From positions 79,810-133,163 of the forward strand of contig CADBDE010000002.1 of the NCBI GenBank assembly GCA_902793375.1: a stretch of DNA of 53,354 nt. The letters are read 5' to 3'. Of this stretch, positions 33,323 to 42,642 are shown in pieces; within the stretch, counting starts at the first letter, position 1; every line of letters begins with the position of its first letter. The DNA is from an uncultured Erysipelotrichaceae bacterium. Lineage in GTDB: Bacteria > Bacillota_I > Bacilli_A > RF39 > UBA660. A program made the position numbers and the translations under genes. The notes under the pieces were generated by a model that saw only the letters and a program-made list of their open reading frames with translations, made no database searches and was not told where the DNA came from.

Positions 33323-34714
33323 TTACATTTTTAAACTTTTACACTTACTTCTTGGAAATGGAATTGTGTCTCTTATATTATCAATACTAGTTGTATACAT
33401 TAGTAGTCTTTCTAGACCTAAACCAAAACCACTATGTGGAACAGAACCATATTTTCTAGTATCTAAATACCATTTATAATCATTTTCATCCATATTTAAT
33501 TCTCTTATTCTATTTAATAGTTTGTTGTAATCTGCTTCTTTTTCGCAAGCTCCTATTATGTCTCCAATTTTTGGAAAATGAAGATCAGATGATGCAACCG
33601 TTCTTTCATCATCATTCACCTTTACATAAAATGGTTTTATTTCTTTAGGTGAGTTATTTAAAAATACTGGTTTATGAAAAACATCTTCTGTTAGAAATTT
33701 AATATGTTCTGCCTTCAACCCTTTTCCCCAATCAACAGGATATTCAAATTCTCGCATAGAATCTTTAAGTATTTTTATTGCTTCAGTATAATCTAAATCT
33801 ACGAAATCCGTTTCTAATGAATTTAATAATTTATCAGTTAAATTATGATCATAGTATTTTGTAAAAAATGCTATTTCATCAGGGCACTCTTTTAATACTC
33901 TTCTTATAACAAATTTAAACATTCCCTTAATATCTTCTTTTATTTCATTTATGTTTGTAAATGCAGCCTCTGGTTCGACAATCCAAAACTCAGATAAATG
34001 TTTTTTAGTATTTGAGTTATCAGCTCTAAATGAAGGAGCAAAAGTATAAACTCTATTAAACCCATTAATCATAGCTTCCGCTTCTAATTGTCCAGAAACA
34101 GATAGAAATACTTTTCTTCCAAAAAAATCATCTTTATCAACATCTGGATTATATTCTTTTTTAGATATATCATTTATATCTAATGTTGTTAATCTAAACA
34201 AATCCCCTGCTCCTTCACACATACTTGCAGTTATTATTGGTGGATTTACATATGTATAACCATTTTCTTGAAAATAATCATGAATTGCCTTTGACAAAAC
34301 ACTTCTCACTCTAAATACTGCATTAAATGTATTTGTTCTTGCTCTTAAGTGTGGCATTTCTCTTAATGTTTCAAGATTTTGTTTCTTTTTTTGAATTGGA
34401 AAATCATTTGGGCAATTACCAATTATTTTTAAATTGCTAACATTTAGTTCAACTTTTTGATTTTCGTTTTGTGATTCAACAACAGTACCATTTACTGAAA
34501 TAGATGAACCAATCTTTAAATTATTTATTTGTTCTTGATCAAACTTCTCTTTATCAATAACTAATTGCAAATTTTTTAATGATGTTCCATCATTTAATTC
34601 AATAAAACACACATTTTTTGAATTTCTAACTGATTTTATCCAACCACATACAACAGTGTTAGTATTAAAGTATGCATCATCTTTTAATATATTTTTTATA
34701 TCAATATGTTTCAT
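33323..34714 (-). CDS. Divergent AsnRS paralogue
   Basis: A 463-residue protein alignable with the downstream AsnRS over its full length. ATP-binding motifs remain (FRADNSNTKKHLSEFWIVEP and GFGLGLERLLMYTTSIDNIR). The amino-acid pocket is altered: SDCEGAGE becomes SMCEGAGD (164-171), MACAL becomes INGF, NYPKEIKSFYM becomes NSPKEIKPFYV, DGKTVAATD becomes DERTVASSD and GASQRE becomes GACEKE. The duplicate is older than a recent copy and has specifically changed pocket residues. It may activate another amino acid, act as an amide ligase, or be an inhibitor-resistant AsnRS. It lies 10 bp after the radical SAM gene. Confidence 0.85.
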   Translation of the reverse strand: MKHIDIKNILKDDAYFNTNTVVCGWIKSVRNSKNVCFIELNDGTSLKNLQLVIDKEKFDQEQINNLKIGSSISVNGTVVESQNENQKVELNVSNLKIIGNCPNDFPIQKKKQNLETLREMPHLRARTNTFNAVFRVRSVLSKAIHDYFQENGYTYVNPPIITASMCEGAGDLFRLTTLDINDISKKEYNPDVDKDDFFGRKVFLSVSGQLEAEAMINGFNRVYTFAPSFRADNSNTKKHLSEFWIVEPEAAFTNINEIKEDIKGMFKFVIRRVLKECPDEIAFFTKYYDHNLTDKLLNSLETDFVDLDYTEAIKILKDSMREFEYPVDWGKGLKAEHIKFLTEDVFHKPVFLNNSPKEIKPFYVKVNDDERTVASSDLHFPKIGDIIGACEKEADYNKLLNRIRELNMDENDYKWYLDTRKYGSVPHSGFGLGLERLLMYTTSIDNIRDTIPFPRSKCKSLKM

Positions 34715-34724
34715 AAATAATCTC

Positions 34725-35573
34725 CTATTTCATCTTCAAGTATCTAATAATTTTTGGCCAATCCTTTTCTTCTTTTATATTTCCTATTATTCTTCTATTA
34801 TTTCTTTTCAAATTACAAGTAGATGAAACATAAGCATCACCAGAATTATCTATTAAAATATATAATTTATTTCTTGTTTTTGTGTTTTTAAATTGAATTC
34901 TTTCATCATTGTATTCTTTTTCAATTTTCTCTTTTATTTCTAAAAATTTACTTTCACTTATTTCAAATAAATGTTTATTTAGTTTTCCAAATTTTCCAAA
35001 TGATTCAAATTCAAATATTTGCCATTTTTTTACGTACTCTAAAGATTTAATAATCTTAGCTATTTCAAAAATATCATCAATATTTCCTTTATGAAGTACA
35101 GTATTAATGCAAATATCTGCTCCATATTTATGTAATTCATTACATATCTCTATTTGTTGATTAACTATTTCATCTTTTGTTGGTCTAAACAATGAAAATA
35201 CCTTATTTGTCGAACCATCTATTGGTATACCAATCATATCAACTGTTCTTGCAAGATCTTTAGCACTAGTTTGAGGAATTGTTATTTTGGAATTAACCTT
35301 AATCTCTTTTAATATAGATGTTCCTAATGTATCTAAAGATATATAATATCCAATTTTTTTAATTTCTTTTAATAAATCAATAATATCCGGTCTAGTTAAT
35401 GGATCTCCACCACATATTGTAATTTTTTTTATACCCTTTTTGTTCGCATAACCTAAGAAATTTAATATTTTATCAGTTTCTAACATTTCACCACATTTTT
35501 CTTCTCTTGAATGGCTATAGCATCCTTTACAATAGATAAAACATCTTTGACTGACAAATATATTTAAATGCAT
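34725..35573 (-). CDS. Radical SAM enzyme
   Basis: A 282-residue protein from ATG 35573 with GGGGGAGATGAT upstream. The cluster motif is Cys11-x3-Cys15-x2-Cys18 (SQRCFIYCKGCYS), and the SAM-binding GGD is in ITICGGDPLTRPDI near 55. A partial TIM barrel follows. No SPASM or twitch Cys cluster is obvious at the C-terminus (STCNLKRNNR has only one Cys). The enzyme would make a 5'-deoxyadenosyl radical to modify an unknown substrate. Its place between the HAD-HIT gene and the AsnRS paralogue ties it to that pathway. Confidence 0.9.
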   Translation of the reverse strand: MHLNIFVSQRCFIYCKGCYSHSREEKCGEMLETDKILNFLGYANKKGIKKITICGGDPLTRPDIIDLLKEIKKIGYYISLDTLGTSILKEIKVNSKITIPQTSAKDLARTVDMIGIPIDGSTNKVFSLFRPTKDEIVNQQIEICNELHKYGADICINTVLHKGNIDDIFEIAKIIKSLEYVKKWQIFEFESFGKFGKLNKHLFEISESKFLEIKEKIEKEYNDERIQFKNTKTRNKLYILIDNSGDAYVSSTCNLKRNNRRIIGNIKEEKDWPKIIRYLKMK

Positions 35574-35595
35574 ATTATCATCTCCCCCTCATTTT

Positions 35596-36807
35596 TTATT
35601 TTAAATATGATATTTTTTTAGTTAATATGTCATCTTGTCCTTTCAAATCTATTTTTTCAAAATACTCTCTCATCTTGTTGTTATAGTCTATAATCTTGTT
35701 TATTTCTTCTTTTGGAACAAAGCTATCTAGGTAACTCTTAACATCAAAGTCCAATAAATCTGGTGATGTTGTTCCATTTACTGGTAATAACCAGAAGTGA
35801 ACATTTACAAACGGATCTGATTTCTCATTTGATAATAAGTGTGCATAATTTAATCCAAGTGCCTTTCTCATTGCTTCTTTTGATTTTTTTAAAATAAATG
35901 AAAATCTTAGAAATGTCACATCATCAAGTAAATCAAATGCTCTATATGTTTTGGATAGTGACAATATATAAAATCCAGGGCAAGAAAACTTAGGATCTGC
36001 TCTAAGAATAATTCCATTATGTTCATATATTGGAATATTCTGCACTGGAATATATTCCGGATACATCTCCATAAAATCTGCTCTTGATAAGTCTTCTGGT
36101 ACTAAATAACCTCTATAATTTTTTGTACCACCATAAAAGTATACAAATCTCATTCCTTTCGGCTCTTTAGGAAATTCATCTCTCCTATCTACATCGTAGA
36201 ATTCAAGCGGTTTATTGTTTTTTTTCATATTTTCCCCTCCTTTTAAAAAATAATATATTTTAAACCAATCATTAACTCTAATTATTGAATTATCATTTTC
36301 TTTGATGTTATATCTGGTCGAATATATTAATACCGGTATTTTAGTTTTCTCTTCTACTTTTTTACAATTGTTATAGTTATCATCAATGAATACATCTATT
36401 TTGTATTTAATACAATCATTAACTTTATCTTTACTATCAATTATTAATAAATCATATTTATAATTATGCTTTTTTAACCACATTTCTGTTAATTTAAACA
36501 TATTATTTTTTATTTCATTTTCACTTCTTGATGTTATGAATATTATTTCATTTCCTTCTTTTTTTAATTTATTAATAATTTTAATTGAATCATTTTTTGC
36601 TTCTGTATTATTTAATACTTCTTCTAAATATTGATCTAAAAATTCTTTAATATTTTTTTTATTCCATCCAAATGATTTTTGGGGATCCAGTGTAGTTTGA
36701 TCAATTATATGATTTATTTTTTTTTCATTATTATATTTCTTAGCATATTTAACAAATGTATCACTTGAATTTGTTATAGTATCATCAATATCAATTCCAA
36801 TTCTCAT
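35596..36807 (-). CDS. HAD phosphatase joined in frame to a HIT-fold domain
   Basis: From ATG 36805-36807 the first ~190 residues form a HAD phosphatase of the 5'(3')-nucleotidase type: motif I RIGIDIDDTI, motif II FITSRS, motif IV VFIDDNYNNC. The second ~210 residues look like a HIT fold (GIILRADPKFSCPGFYIL, then DPFVNVHFWLLPV). They have only one His where active HIT enzymes have an HxHxH triad. The sequence AGGAGGGGAAAAT, then ATG 36226-36228, lies in frame between them, so the HIT part may also be made alone (35596-36228). Either it is a true fusion with a leftover start, or a missing T hides a stop. First gene of the operon. Confidence 0.75.
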   Translation of the reverse strand: MRIGIDIDDTITNSSDTFVKYAKKYNNEKKINHIIDQTTLDPQKSFGWNKKNIKEFLDQYLEEVLNNTEAKNDSIKIINKLKKEGNEIIFITSRSENEIKNNMFKLTEMWLKKHNYKYDLLIIDSKDKVNDCIKYKIDVFIDDNYNNCKKVEEKTKIPVLIYSTRYNIKENDNSIIRVNDWFKIYYFLKGGENMKKNNKPLEFYDVDRRDEFPKEPKGMRFVYFYGGTKNYRGYLVPEDLSRADFMEMYPEYIPVQNIPIYEHNGIILRADPKFSCPGFYILSLSKTYRAFDLLDDVTFLRFSFILKKSKEAMRKALGLNYAHLLSNEKSDPFVNVHFWLLPVNGTTSPDLLDFDVKSYLDSFVPKEEINKIIDYNNKMREYFEKIDLKGQDDILTKKISYLK

Positions 36808-36849
36808 ATTATCATTTCCCTTATTATTGTACAAAAAAACAGCAATCAA

Positions 36850-37424
36850 TTATTATACACAATCAATTACCGTTTTGAGACACATTAAATATTTTTTTAA
36901 TCAAGCAGCATAAGAATAATGAGCTAGAGCAAATCAAGCATCCAACTATGTTTTCTACAATAAAATTAAAAATGTTATACAAAACATAATTACCCATATA
37001 CATACTTTTCCTTTTTTGATTTGTTAAAAATAAGAATACTATCGTTTATAATATTTGTCAATACATTTTTTTTTAAATATTTTAAAAATATTAATGAATT
37101 AGTTAAATTTTTTTTATAATTCTATTTCTAAAAAAGTATATGGGTAGATGAATAAAAAAAGAAAAAGTAATTATTCTTTTTCTTTTTTATTATCATATTT
37201 CAAATTCTAGATATTTATTTAATGAAATGTATTCATAAATTTTATCACGATTAATTATCATTTATTTTTTTGGTTTTTTCAGTATCCATTATGACTCATG
37301 ATAGTTGAAAAAAAGATATTATTTAAAGTATCTAATTTATTTTCTCATCCAACTATTCATTTTTCATACAAACCTCTAATAATTAAAATATTAATTCTAA
37401 AAAAAGAAAGACTATCTTTCTTTT
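36850..37424. other. Long AT-rich intergenic region with decayed sequence
   Basis: No gene is visible in these 575 bp. A hairpin at 37155-37188 (13-bp arms made of A/G and C/T runs) is followed by T-runs on the minus strand. The amidase-related remnant at about 37240-37310 and a terminator at 37400-37426 fill the right part. The left part (36850-37150) shows only A/T-rich sequence with some CATCCAACTAT words. It probably also holds the promoter of the HAD-HIT operon, which I cannot place. Confidence 0.5.
37240..37310 (-). pseudogene. Degenerate amidase-related remnant
   Basis: The segment with CACGATTAATTA, then TTTTTTCAGTATCC, aligns base by base with 30950-31005, where the intact first codons of the amidase lie (CACGATTAATTA, then CTTTTCAGTGTCC). 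The coding part is too changed to translate. It is a third copy of the same broken locus. Confidence 0.5.
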
Positions 37425-37426
37425 TT
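37400..37426 (-). terminator. Terminator of the broken ABC transporter gene
   Basis: AAAAAAGAAAGA (37400-37411) pairs with TCTTTCTTTTTT (37415-37426) around CTA; the minus strand ends in a T-run. It overlaps the gene stop at 37425. Confidence 0.8.
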
Positions 37427-39835
37427 ATTCACTTCTAAGAGCCACAACAGGATCTTTCTTAGCAGCCATCTTAGCAGGTATTATTCCTGCTATTACATTT
37501 AAACCAACACTTATTAAAATTAAGAAAATTGATCCTCCAATAGATAATACAGCAATATTAGAAATATCAGCAAACTTTTCTACTAGAGCATTTATTGGCT
37601 GACATATTAAGAAAGCAACAAATATTCCTAAACATCCAGCAAACAACCCTTCAATAATTGTTTCAGCTATAAATACTCTTGAAACATCTTTTTTACTTGC
37701 ACCAATTACTCTTAAAATACCTATTTCTTTAGTTCTTTCTAATACTGAAATATAAGTGATAATTGAAATCATTATACTTGAAACAATCAAACTAATTGCA
37801 ACAAAACCAATCAATACCACTGATATTATACTAATTATCGTAGTTAAGCCATCAACTAGCATTTTTAATGAATCAGTATAGTCAATAACATATTGTTCAT
37901 TTCCATCCTTCTTTTGTTCTTCATTATACTTATCAATAATTGAAATTATTTTTTCTTTTGAATCAAAATCTTTTGGATAAATATTAATAATAGATGGATT
38001 ATCTAAATCAGCAATTCCTAGCTGTTTAGTTACATCTTCATATGTTGTATCTGTATCACTAAATTTAACTCCAGTTAATACATTTATTTCTTTATTACTT
38101 GTTTGGTCTTTATAAATATCCTTTTTACTAATTTCATTAATTACATATTCAGTAAGAGAATGTTTGTAACCAACTTTATCATATACAGCATCTTTCCTAG
38201 CTCTTAAAATTCCTACTACTTTAATATCTATTCCATTATTAACTAGATTTTTCATATAATTATAATCATTTGAAACATCAATATATATTCCATTTGTTTT
38301 TTTATAATAATCTGCATTTAATACAAGTTTATAATTATTATTTAATAAATCCTCATAAGAATATTTTGTTGAACTATTTTTATCAATTTCTTCCATATTA
38401 TTTTTCATTTCTGCTCTATCTTTTATATCTAATGCATATAAAACTGAATCTGAAATAATATTATCTTTTGATACTAATATAACAACTTCATTATATTCTC
38501 TTGGGAATGTACCAGCTAGTACTTCATATTGATTACTTAAGAATTCTTCATTGTCAAGCATTTCAGTGAAAACACTTTCAGTCTTTGTATAAGAACTCAT
38601 TACACTTTTTACATCATCACTTTCAATAGGAATTCCAGAAAATACGCTAAACGTATTTGGATTTACTTTAATACTTCTTGTTGAATAAATTTGTAAATCT
38701 AAATTATATCCATAAGAAATTTCTGTTGCATTCTTTTTAAATTAATCATTTCCTTCGATATATTTTTTAAATTTTGTTAAATCATTCTTTTTTATCATTC
38801 CATCTGTTATAATTCTAATTTTTTTGCGATATCATTTTTAGAACATACATTTCCTTTTTCACATTCTATTTTATCTTCTTCTATAGAAAATAATTTTGAA
38901 ATATCAATTTTATCTTTTTCAACTTGAATTGGAAAACTTGTTAATGAATCCCTTTCCATTTGTTTAACGTATCCTTTAACACCATTAGTTAGTGAAAGAA
39001 TTAAGGCTATTCCAATTATACCAATTGATCCAGCTAGAGCAGTTAATATTGTTCTACCCATTTTAGTTAATAGATTATTATAAGACAATCCAAGAGATGT
39101 TAATAGTGACATAGAAGTTTTAGTAATAGTTTTGTCTTTTTTATTATCTTTCTTTTCTTTAACTGGATTAGAATCTTTAAGAATTAATCCATCTTTTAAT
39201 TCAATTATTCTTGTAGAATACTTTTTAGCTATTTCTGGGTTATGAGTAACCATTATGATTAATCTATCTTTAGCTACTTCTTTTAATAATTCCATTATTT
39301 GAACACTTGTTTCAGAATCAAGTGCTCCTGTTGGTTCATCAGCTAAAATTATTTCTGGGTCATTTACTAATGCTCTAGCTATAGCAACTCTTTGCATTTG
39401 CCCTCCAGATAACTGATTTTGTTTTTTATTAATATGTTCTTCTAGTCCAACTTTTATAAGAGCTTCTTTTGCTCTTCTTTTTCTCTCTTCTTTAGAAACT
39501 CCAGATAAAGTAAGAGCAATTTCTACATTTGATAAAACACTTTGATGTCCTATTAAATTATAACTTTGAAATATAAAACCAACTCTATAATTTCTATAAC
39601 TATCCCAATCTCTATTAGAATAATTCTTAGTAGAATTTCCATCAATTATTAGATCTCCATCATCATATTTGTCTAAACCACCAATAATATTTAATAAAGT
39701 TGTTTTACCACTTCCAGATGCACCTAAAATTGAAGTAAATTCATTACTTCTAAATTTAACGTTAATTACTTTTAATACTTGTTGTTCATTATAACCAATA
39801 TAATAACTTTTTTTAATATTCTTTAATTCAAGCAT
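37425..39835 (-). pseudogene. Broken MacB/FtsX-type ABC transporter
   Basis: The 5' part (38807-39835) encodes a full ABC domain (Walker A GASGSGKTTL, LSGGQMQRVAIARAL, IILADEPTGALD) and the first permease span (ILTALAGSIGIIGIALILSL). It goes out of frame at a seven-A run at 38819-38825. One more A restores KIRIITDGMIKKNDLTKFKK. The same frame then meets TAA at 38742-38744 and continues as FKKNATEISYGYN into the 3' part. That part has three FtsX spans and ends at 37425 (KERTKEIGILRVIGASKKDV-type loop). A frameshift plus a nonsense codon argue for real loss, not only sequencing error. It is a paralogue of the intact 26839-29397 gene. Confidence 0.8.
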
Positions 39836-39848
39836 TCTTACATCAACA

Positions 39849-40403
39849 TCAATTCTTTTTACTTATTATGTTAATTATATCTTTCTCAATTTTAATAGAA
39901 GCTTTATCTAAAAAATCAAGGAATTCCATTTTATTTAATACTTTTGTATTACCTTCTTTTTTAATATCTAAGTAACTAATATTATCCACTAATTTTTTAT
40001 TATTAAATTCTTTTAAATAATTAGATAATACATTTTTTATATAATCAATATCTATATTAAAGTGATTTATAATATCTATATTTAATATATCATAATCCCT
40101 ATATATTGCATCATTTTTAAATAAGTCATAATCATACTTAGTTAAATATTCATCAAAATAATATTTATCTAATAGTAAATGTGATAAATATCCAATATCT
40201 AAACTATTTGTTAAATTTAATGATTTAACAGCTATATTAATATTAGGAATCTCATATATTTTTCCTTTTATTTTATAATGACTTTTTTCTTTATCATCAT
40301 ATAAATCTGGTAAAATATTACCCTTAATAAAGTCATCTTTATCTACAGGTAACAATTTACTTAACTTTGTTGCAATTGCCATATGAGCAGACATACAAGG
40401 CAT
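39849..40403 (-). CDS. Zinc-dependent phospholipase C-like protein
   Basis: About 184 residues from ATG 40401-40403 (AAAGGA 11 nt upstream). The pattern MPCMSAHMAIATKL, GNILPDLYDDKEKSHYKI and IGYLSHLLLDKYYFDEYL gives the spaced His/Asp set of the Zn_dep_PLPC family, seen in many Firmicutes as small cytoplasmic proteins. The substrate is unknown. It lies 13 bp upstream of the broken ABC gene. Confidence 0.7.
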   Translation of the reverse strand: MPCMSAHMAIATKLSKLLPVDKDDFIKGNILPDLYDDKEKSHYKIKGKIYEIPNINIAVKSLNLTNSLDIGYLSHLLLDKYYFDEYLTKYDYDLFKNDAIYRDYDILNIDIINHFNIDIDYIKNVLSNYLKEFNNKKLVDNISYLDIKKEGNTKVLNKMEFLDFLDKASIKIEKDIINIISKKN

Positions 40404-40535
40404 AATAGTCACATTCCTTTTAATAACGTATTTATTATATCAAAAAATATAAAAGAATATAGTAATTTATATGTTTTTTTTAATATTTATTTTTTACACA
40501 TTAATAAATAATACATATAATACTTTAGGTGATTT

Positions 40536-41331
40536 AATGATTAGTTTTTTTGAAAGCTTAAATCCAGTTACTCAAGCATTATTTGCAACATTATTTACTT
40601 GGTTTATAACCTTATTAGGAGCTTCACTTGTATTTTTATTTAAAAAATTAAATAAAAATATAATGGATGGTATGCTTGGATTTGCTGCTGGAATTATGAT
40701 ATCTGCTTCATTTTTTTCACTTCTCTCTCCAGCAATAGAAATGTCTAATAAATTAAATATTAATGTTCCTTTTATAACATCAATGGGATTTATATTTGGT
40801 GGATTATTACTTTTTATTGGAGATAAAATTTTTGAGCATTTTAATATAAAAAGTAAACAATCAAATAATAGAAAAAGAATTGCTTTGTTAGTTTTATCAA
40901 TTACTCTTCATAATATACCAGAAGGATTAGCAGTTGGAGTTGCATTTGGATCAATAGCATATGGTCTTGATGGAGCTACGCTTGGAAGTGCATGTATTTT
41001 AGCCCTTGGAATTGGAATACAAAATTTTCCTGAAGGTACTGCAGTAAGTGTTCCTCTTAGAAGAGAGGGATTATCAAGAAGAAAAGCATTTTTTTGGGGA
41101 CAATTAAGTGGAATTGTCGAACCAATATCAGGGGTAATTGGAGCGTTATTAGTATTAAAAATAAGAATAATTCTTCCATTTTTGTTATCATTTGCTGCTG
41201 GTGCTATGATATATGTTGTAATTCAAGAGTTGATTCCCGCAAGTCAAACCAATAAAAGAAAAGACTTAATGGCATTATTTAGTTTAATTGGTTTTGTAGT
41301 AATGATGATATTAGATATTTCAATAAAATAA
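40536..41331 (+). CDS. ZIP-family metal transporter
   Basis: About 264 residues from ATG 40536 with AGGTGATTTA upstream; the frame from 40471 has no site. It has eight predicted spans. The two metal-site helices are conserved: ITLHNIPEGLAVGVAF in span 4 and LGIGIQNFPEGTAVSVPL in span 5, and the IVEPISGVIGALLV helix is also typical. It imports zinc or related divalent metals across the membrane. Convergent with the deacetylase gene; monocistronic. Confidence 0.93.
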
Positions 41332-41353
41332 AAATGTCCTAAAGACATTTTTT
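41331..41353. terminator. Bidirectional terminator
   Basis: AAAATGTC (41331-41338) pairs with GACATTTT (41344-41351) around CTAAA, between convergent genes, with T-run TTTATTT. Confidence 0.85.
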
Positions 41354-42308
41354 ATTTGTTTATCATATTACTTTCATAGAATAGTGGAAGTAAAATATAA
41401 CCTTTATTTTGAAGATATTCTATTACTTCTGGAAGCATAGATGTTGTAATGCTATTATAGTCGTGTAATAAAATTACTTCAATATTATCATTTAAATAAG
41501 ATGTTAACATATTCCATGCTTGTTGTTTATTTTGAATATCTTTTCCATCACCATTTTCGGCAGTCCAATCTGTCCATCCGTAACCTATTTTTCTTAATTC
41601 TTCAGTTACCATATTAAAACCATTTTCTCCAAGTTTTGCTTTTGCAGTTGGAATACCTCCTGGAAATCTTAATATATTAGTTATATATCCTCCTGTTTGT
41701 TCTTTAATATGTTCATGTTGTTTATTTACTGCATCCATAAAAGTACTTGGATTATTATATAAACCTTTAAATATTCCATGAGTAAATGTATGATTAGCTA
41801 TCGTATGTCCTCTTTGAAGATATTCTTTATAAAGTGAATAACAATTTTCACTTTTTTTATCAAAACAATTTTCTCCATTTATATTAGTTAAAAAGAAAGT
41901 TGCTTTAACATCATATTTATCTAATATTTCGAATATTTTATGAGTATTATAATATGGTCCATCATCAAATGTTAAATAAGCTATTTTTTTATCTGAAGTA
42001 CCCGCTAAAATTTCATCTTCAAGTTTTTTAATATTATTAAAATACTCTTTTTTTACTTTAGTGATTTCTCCATCTAAATTATCATATGATTTTAATTTTT
42101 CTTCTAGTTCATTTAATTCTTTTTCAACAGTTTCATATTCTTGTTGCTTTCCTTTATATTCTATATTTATTTCTTCATTCTTTTTTTCTAAGTCCTTTTT
42201 CTTATTACTATAATAAAACCATAAAGAAGCTGATCCAATAATTATTAACAAAAGAAGAAACTCGCAAATTATAAATTTTCTGCCATTTCTTTTGCTTTCT
42301 TTTGCCAT
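41352..42308 (-). CDS. Membrane-anchored polysaccharide deacetylase
   Basis: A 318-residue protein. One span (FIICEFLLLLIIIGSASLWF) and a coiled coil (~35-95) precede a NodB domain. Motif 1 is YLTFDDGPYYN (metal-binding Asp), motif 2 NHTFTH, motif 3 RFPGG, then DWTAENGD and the terminal ILLHD. It removes acetyl groups from peptidoglycan N-acetylglucosamine, or a similar sugar, outside the cell. The gene overlaps the small coiled-coil gene by 40 bp. Confidence 0.92.
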   Translation of the reverse strand: MAKESKRNGRKFIICEFLLLLIIIGSASLWFYYSNKKKDLEKKNEEINIEYKGKQQEYETVEKELNELEEKLKSYDNLDGEITKVKKEYFNNIKKLEDEILAGTSDKKIAYLTFDDGPYYNTHKIFEILDKYDVKATFFLTNINGENCFDKKSENCYSLYKEYLQRGHTIANHTFTHGIFKGLYNNPSTFMDAVNKQHEHIKEQTGGYITNILRFPGGIPTAKAKLGENGFNMVTEELRKIGYGWTDWTAENGDGKDIQNKQQAWNMLTSYLNDNIEVILLHDYNSITTSMLPEVIEYLQNKGYILLPLFYESNMINK

Positions 42309-42538
42309 TTCTCTAACTCTTCTATTTTATCTTTCTTTTCTTCTTTTATTTTAGTTTCTTCTTCTTGTTTTTCTTGAATTTTTTCTTTTGTTTCTTTCAT
42401 TTTTTCTTCTATTTCTTGAATCAAAGTATTATCGTCATTTTTCTTTTTCTTATTATAGTAATTACTAAATTCTAAAACTGCAAATACTACTGCTACTATA
42501 GTAATTATTAATGTTAGAACAAGAACTATTTTCTTCAT
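42269..42538 (-). CDS. Small membrane-anchored coiled-coil protein
   Basis: An 89-residue protein. MKKIVLVLTLIITIVAVVFA is a signal anchor. The rest is a Lys/Glu coiled coil (IEEKMKETKEKIQEKQEEET and onward). It overlaps and precedes the deacetylase, which also has an anchored coiled coil, so the two may pair at the membrane. No family is recognised. Confidence 0.7.
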   Translation of the reverse strand: MKKIVLVLTLIITIVAVVFAVLEFSNYYNKKKKNDDNTLIQEIEEKMKETKEKIQEKQEEETKIKEEKKDKIEELEKWQKKAKEMAENL

Positions 42539-42642
42539 ACTATCACCATCTTTATTTTATTATATTAATTCGTATCAGTCAACACACTGAATTTGACTTT
42601 TATTATTTTAAAGATTATACTTTTAGTATTGGAGATGATTTA

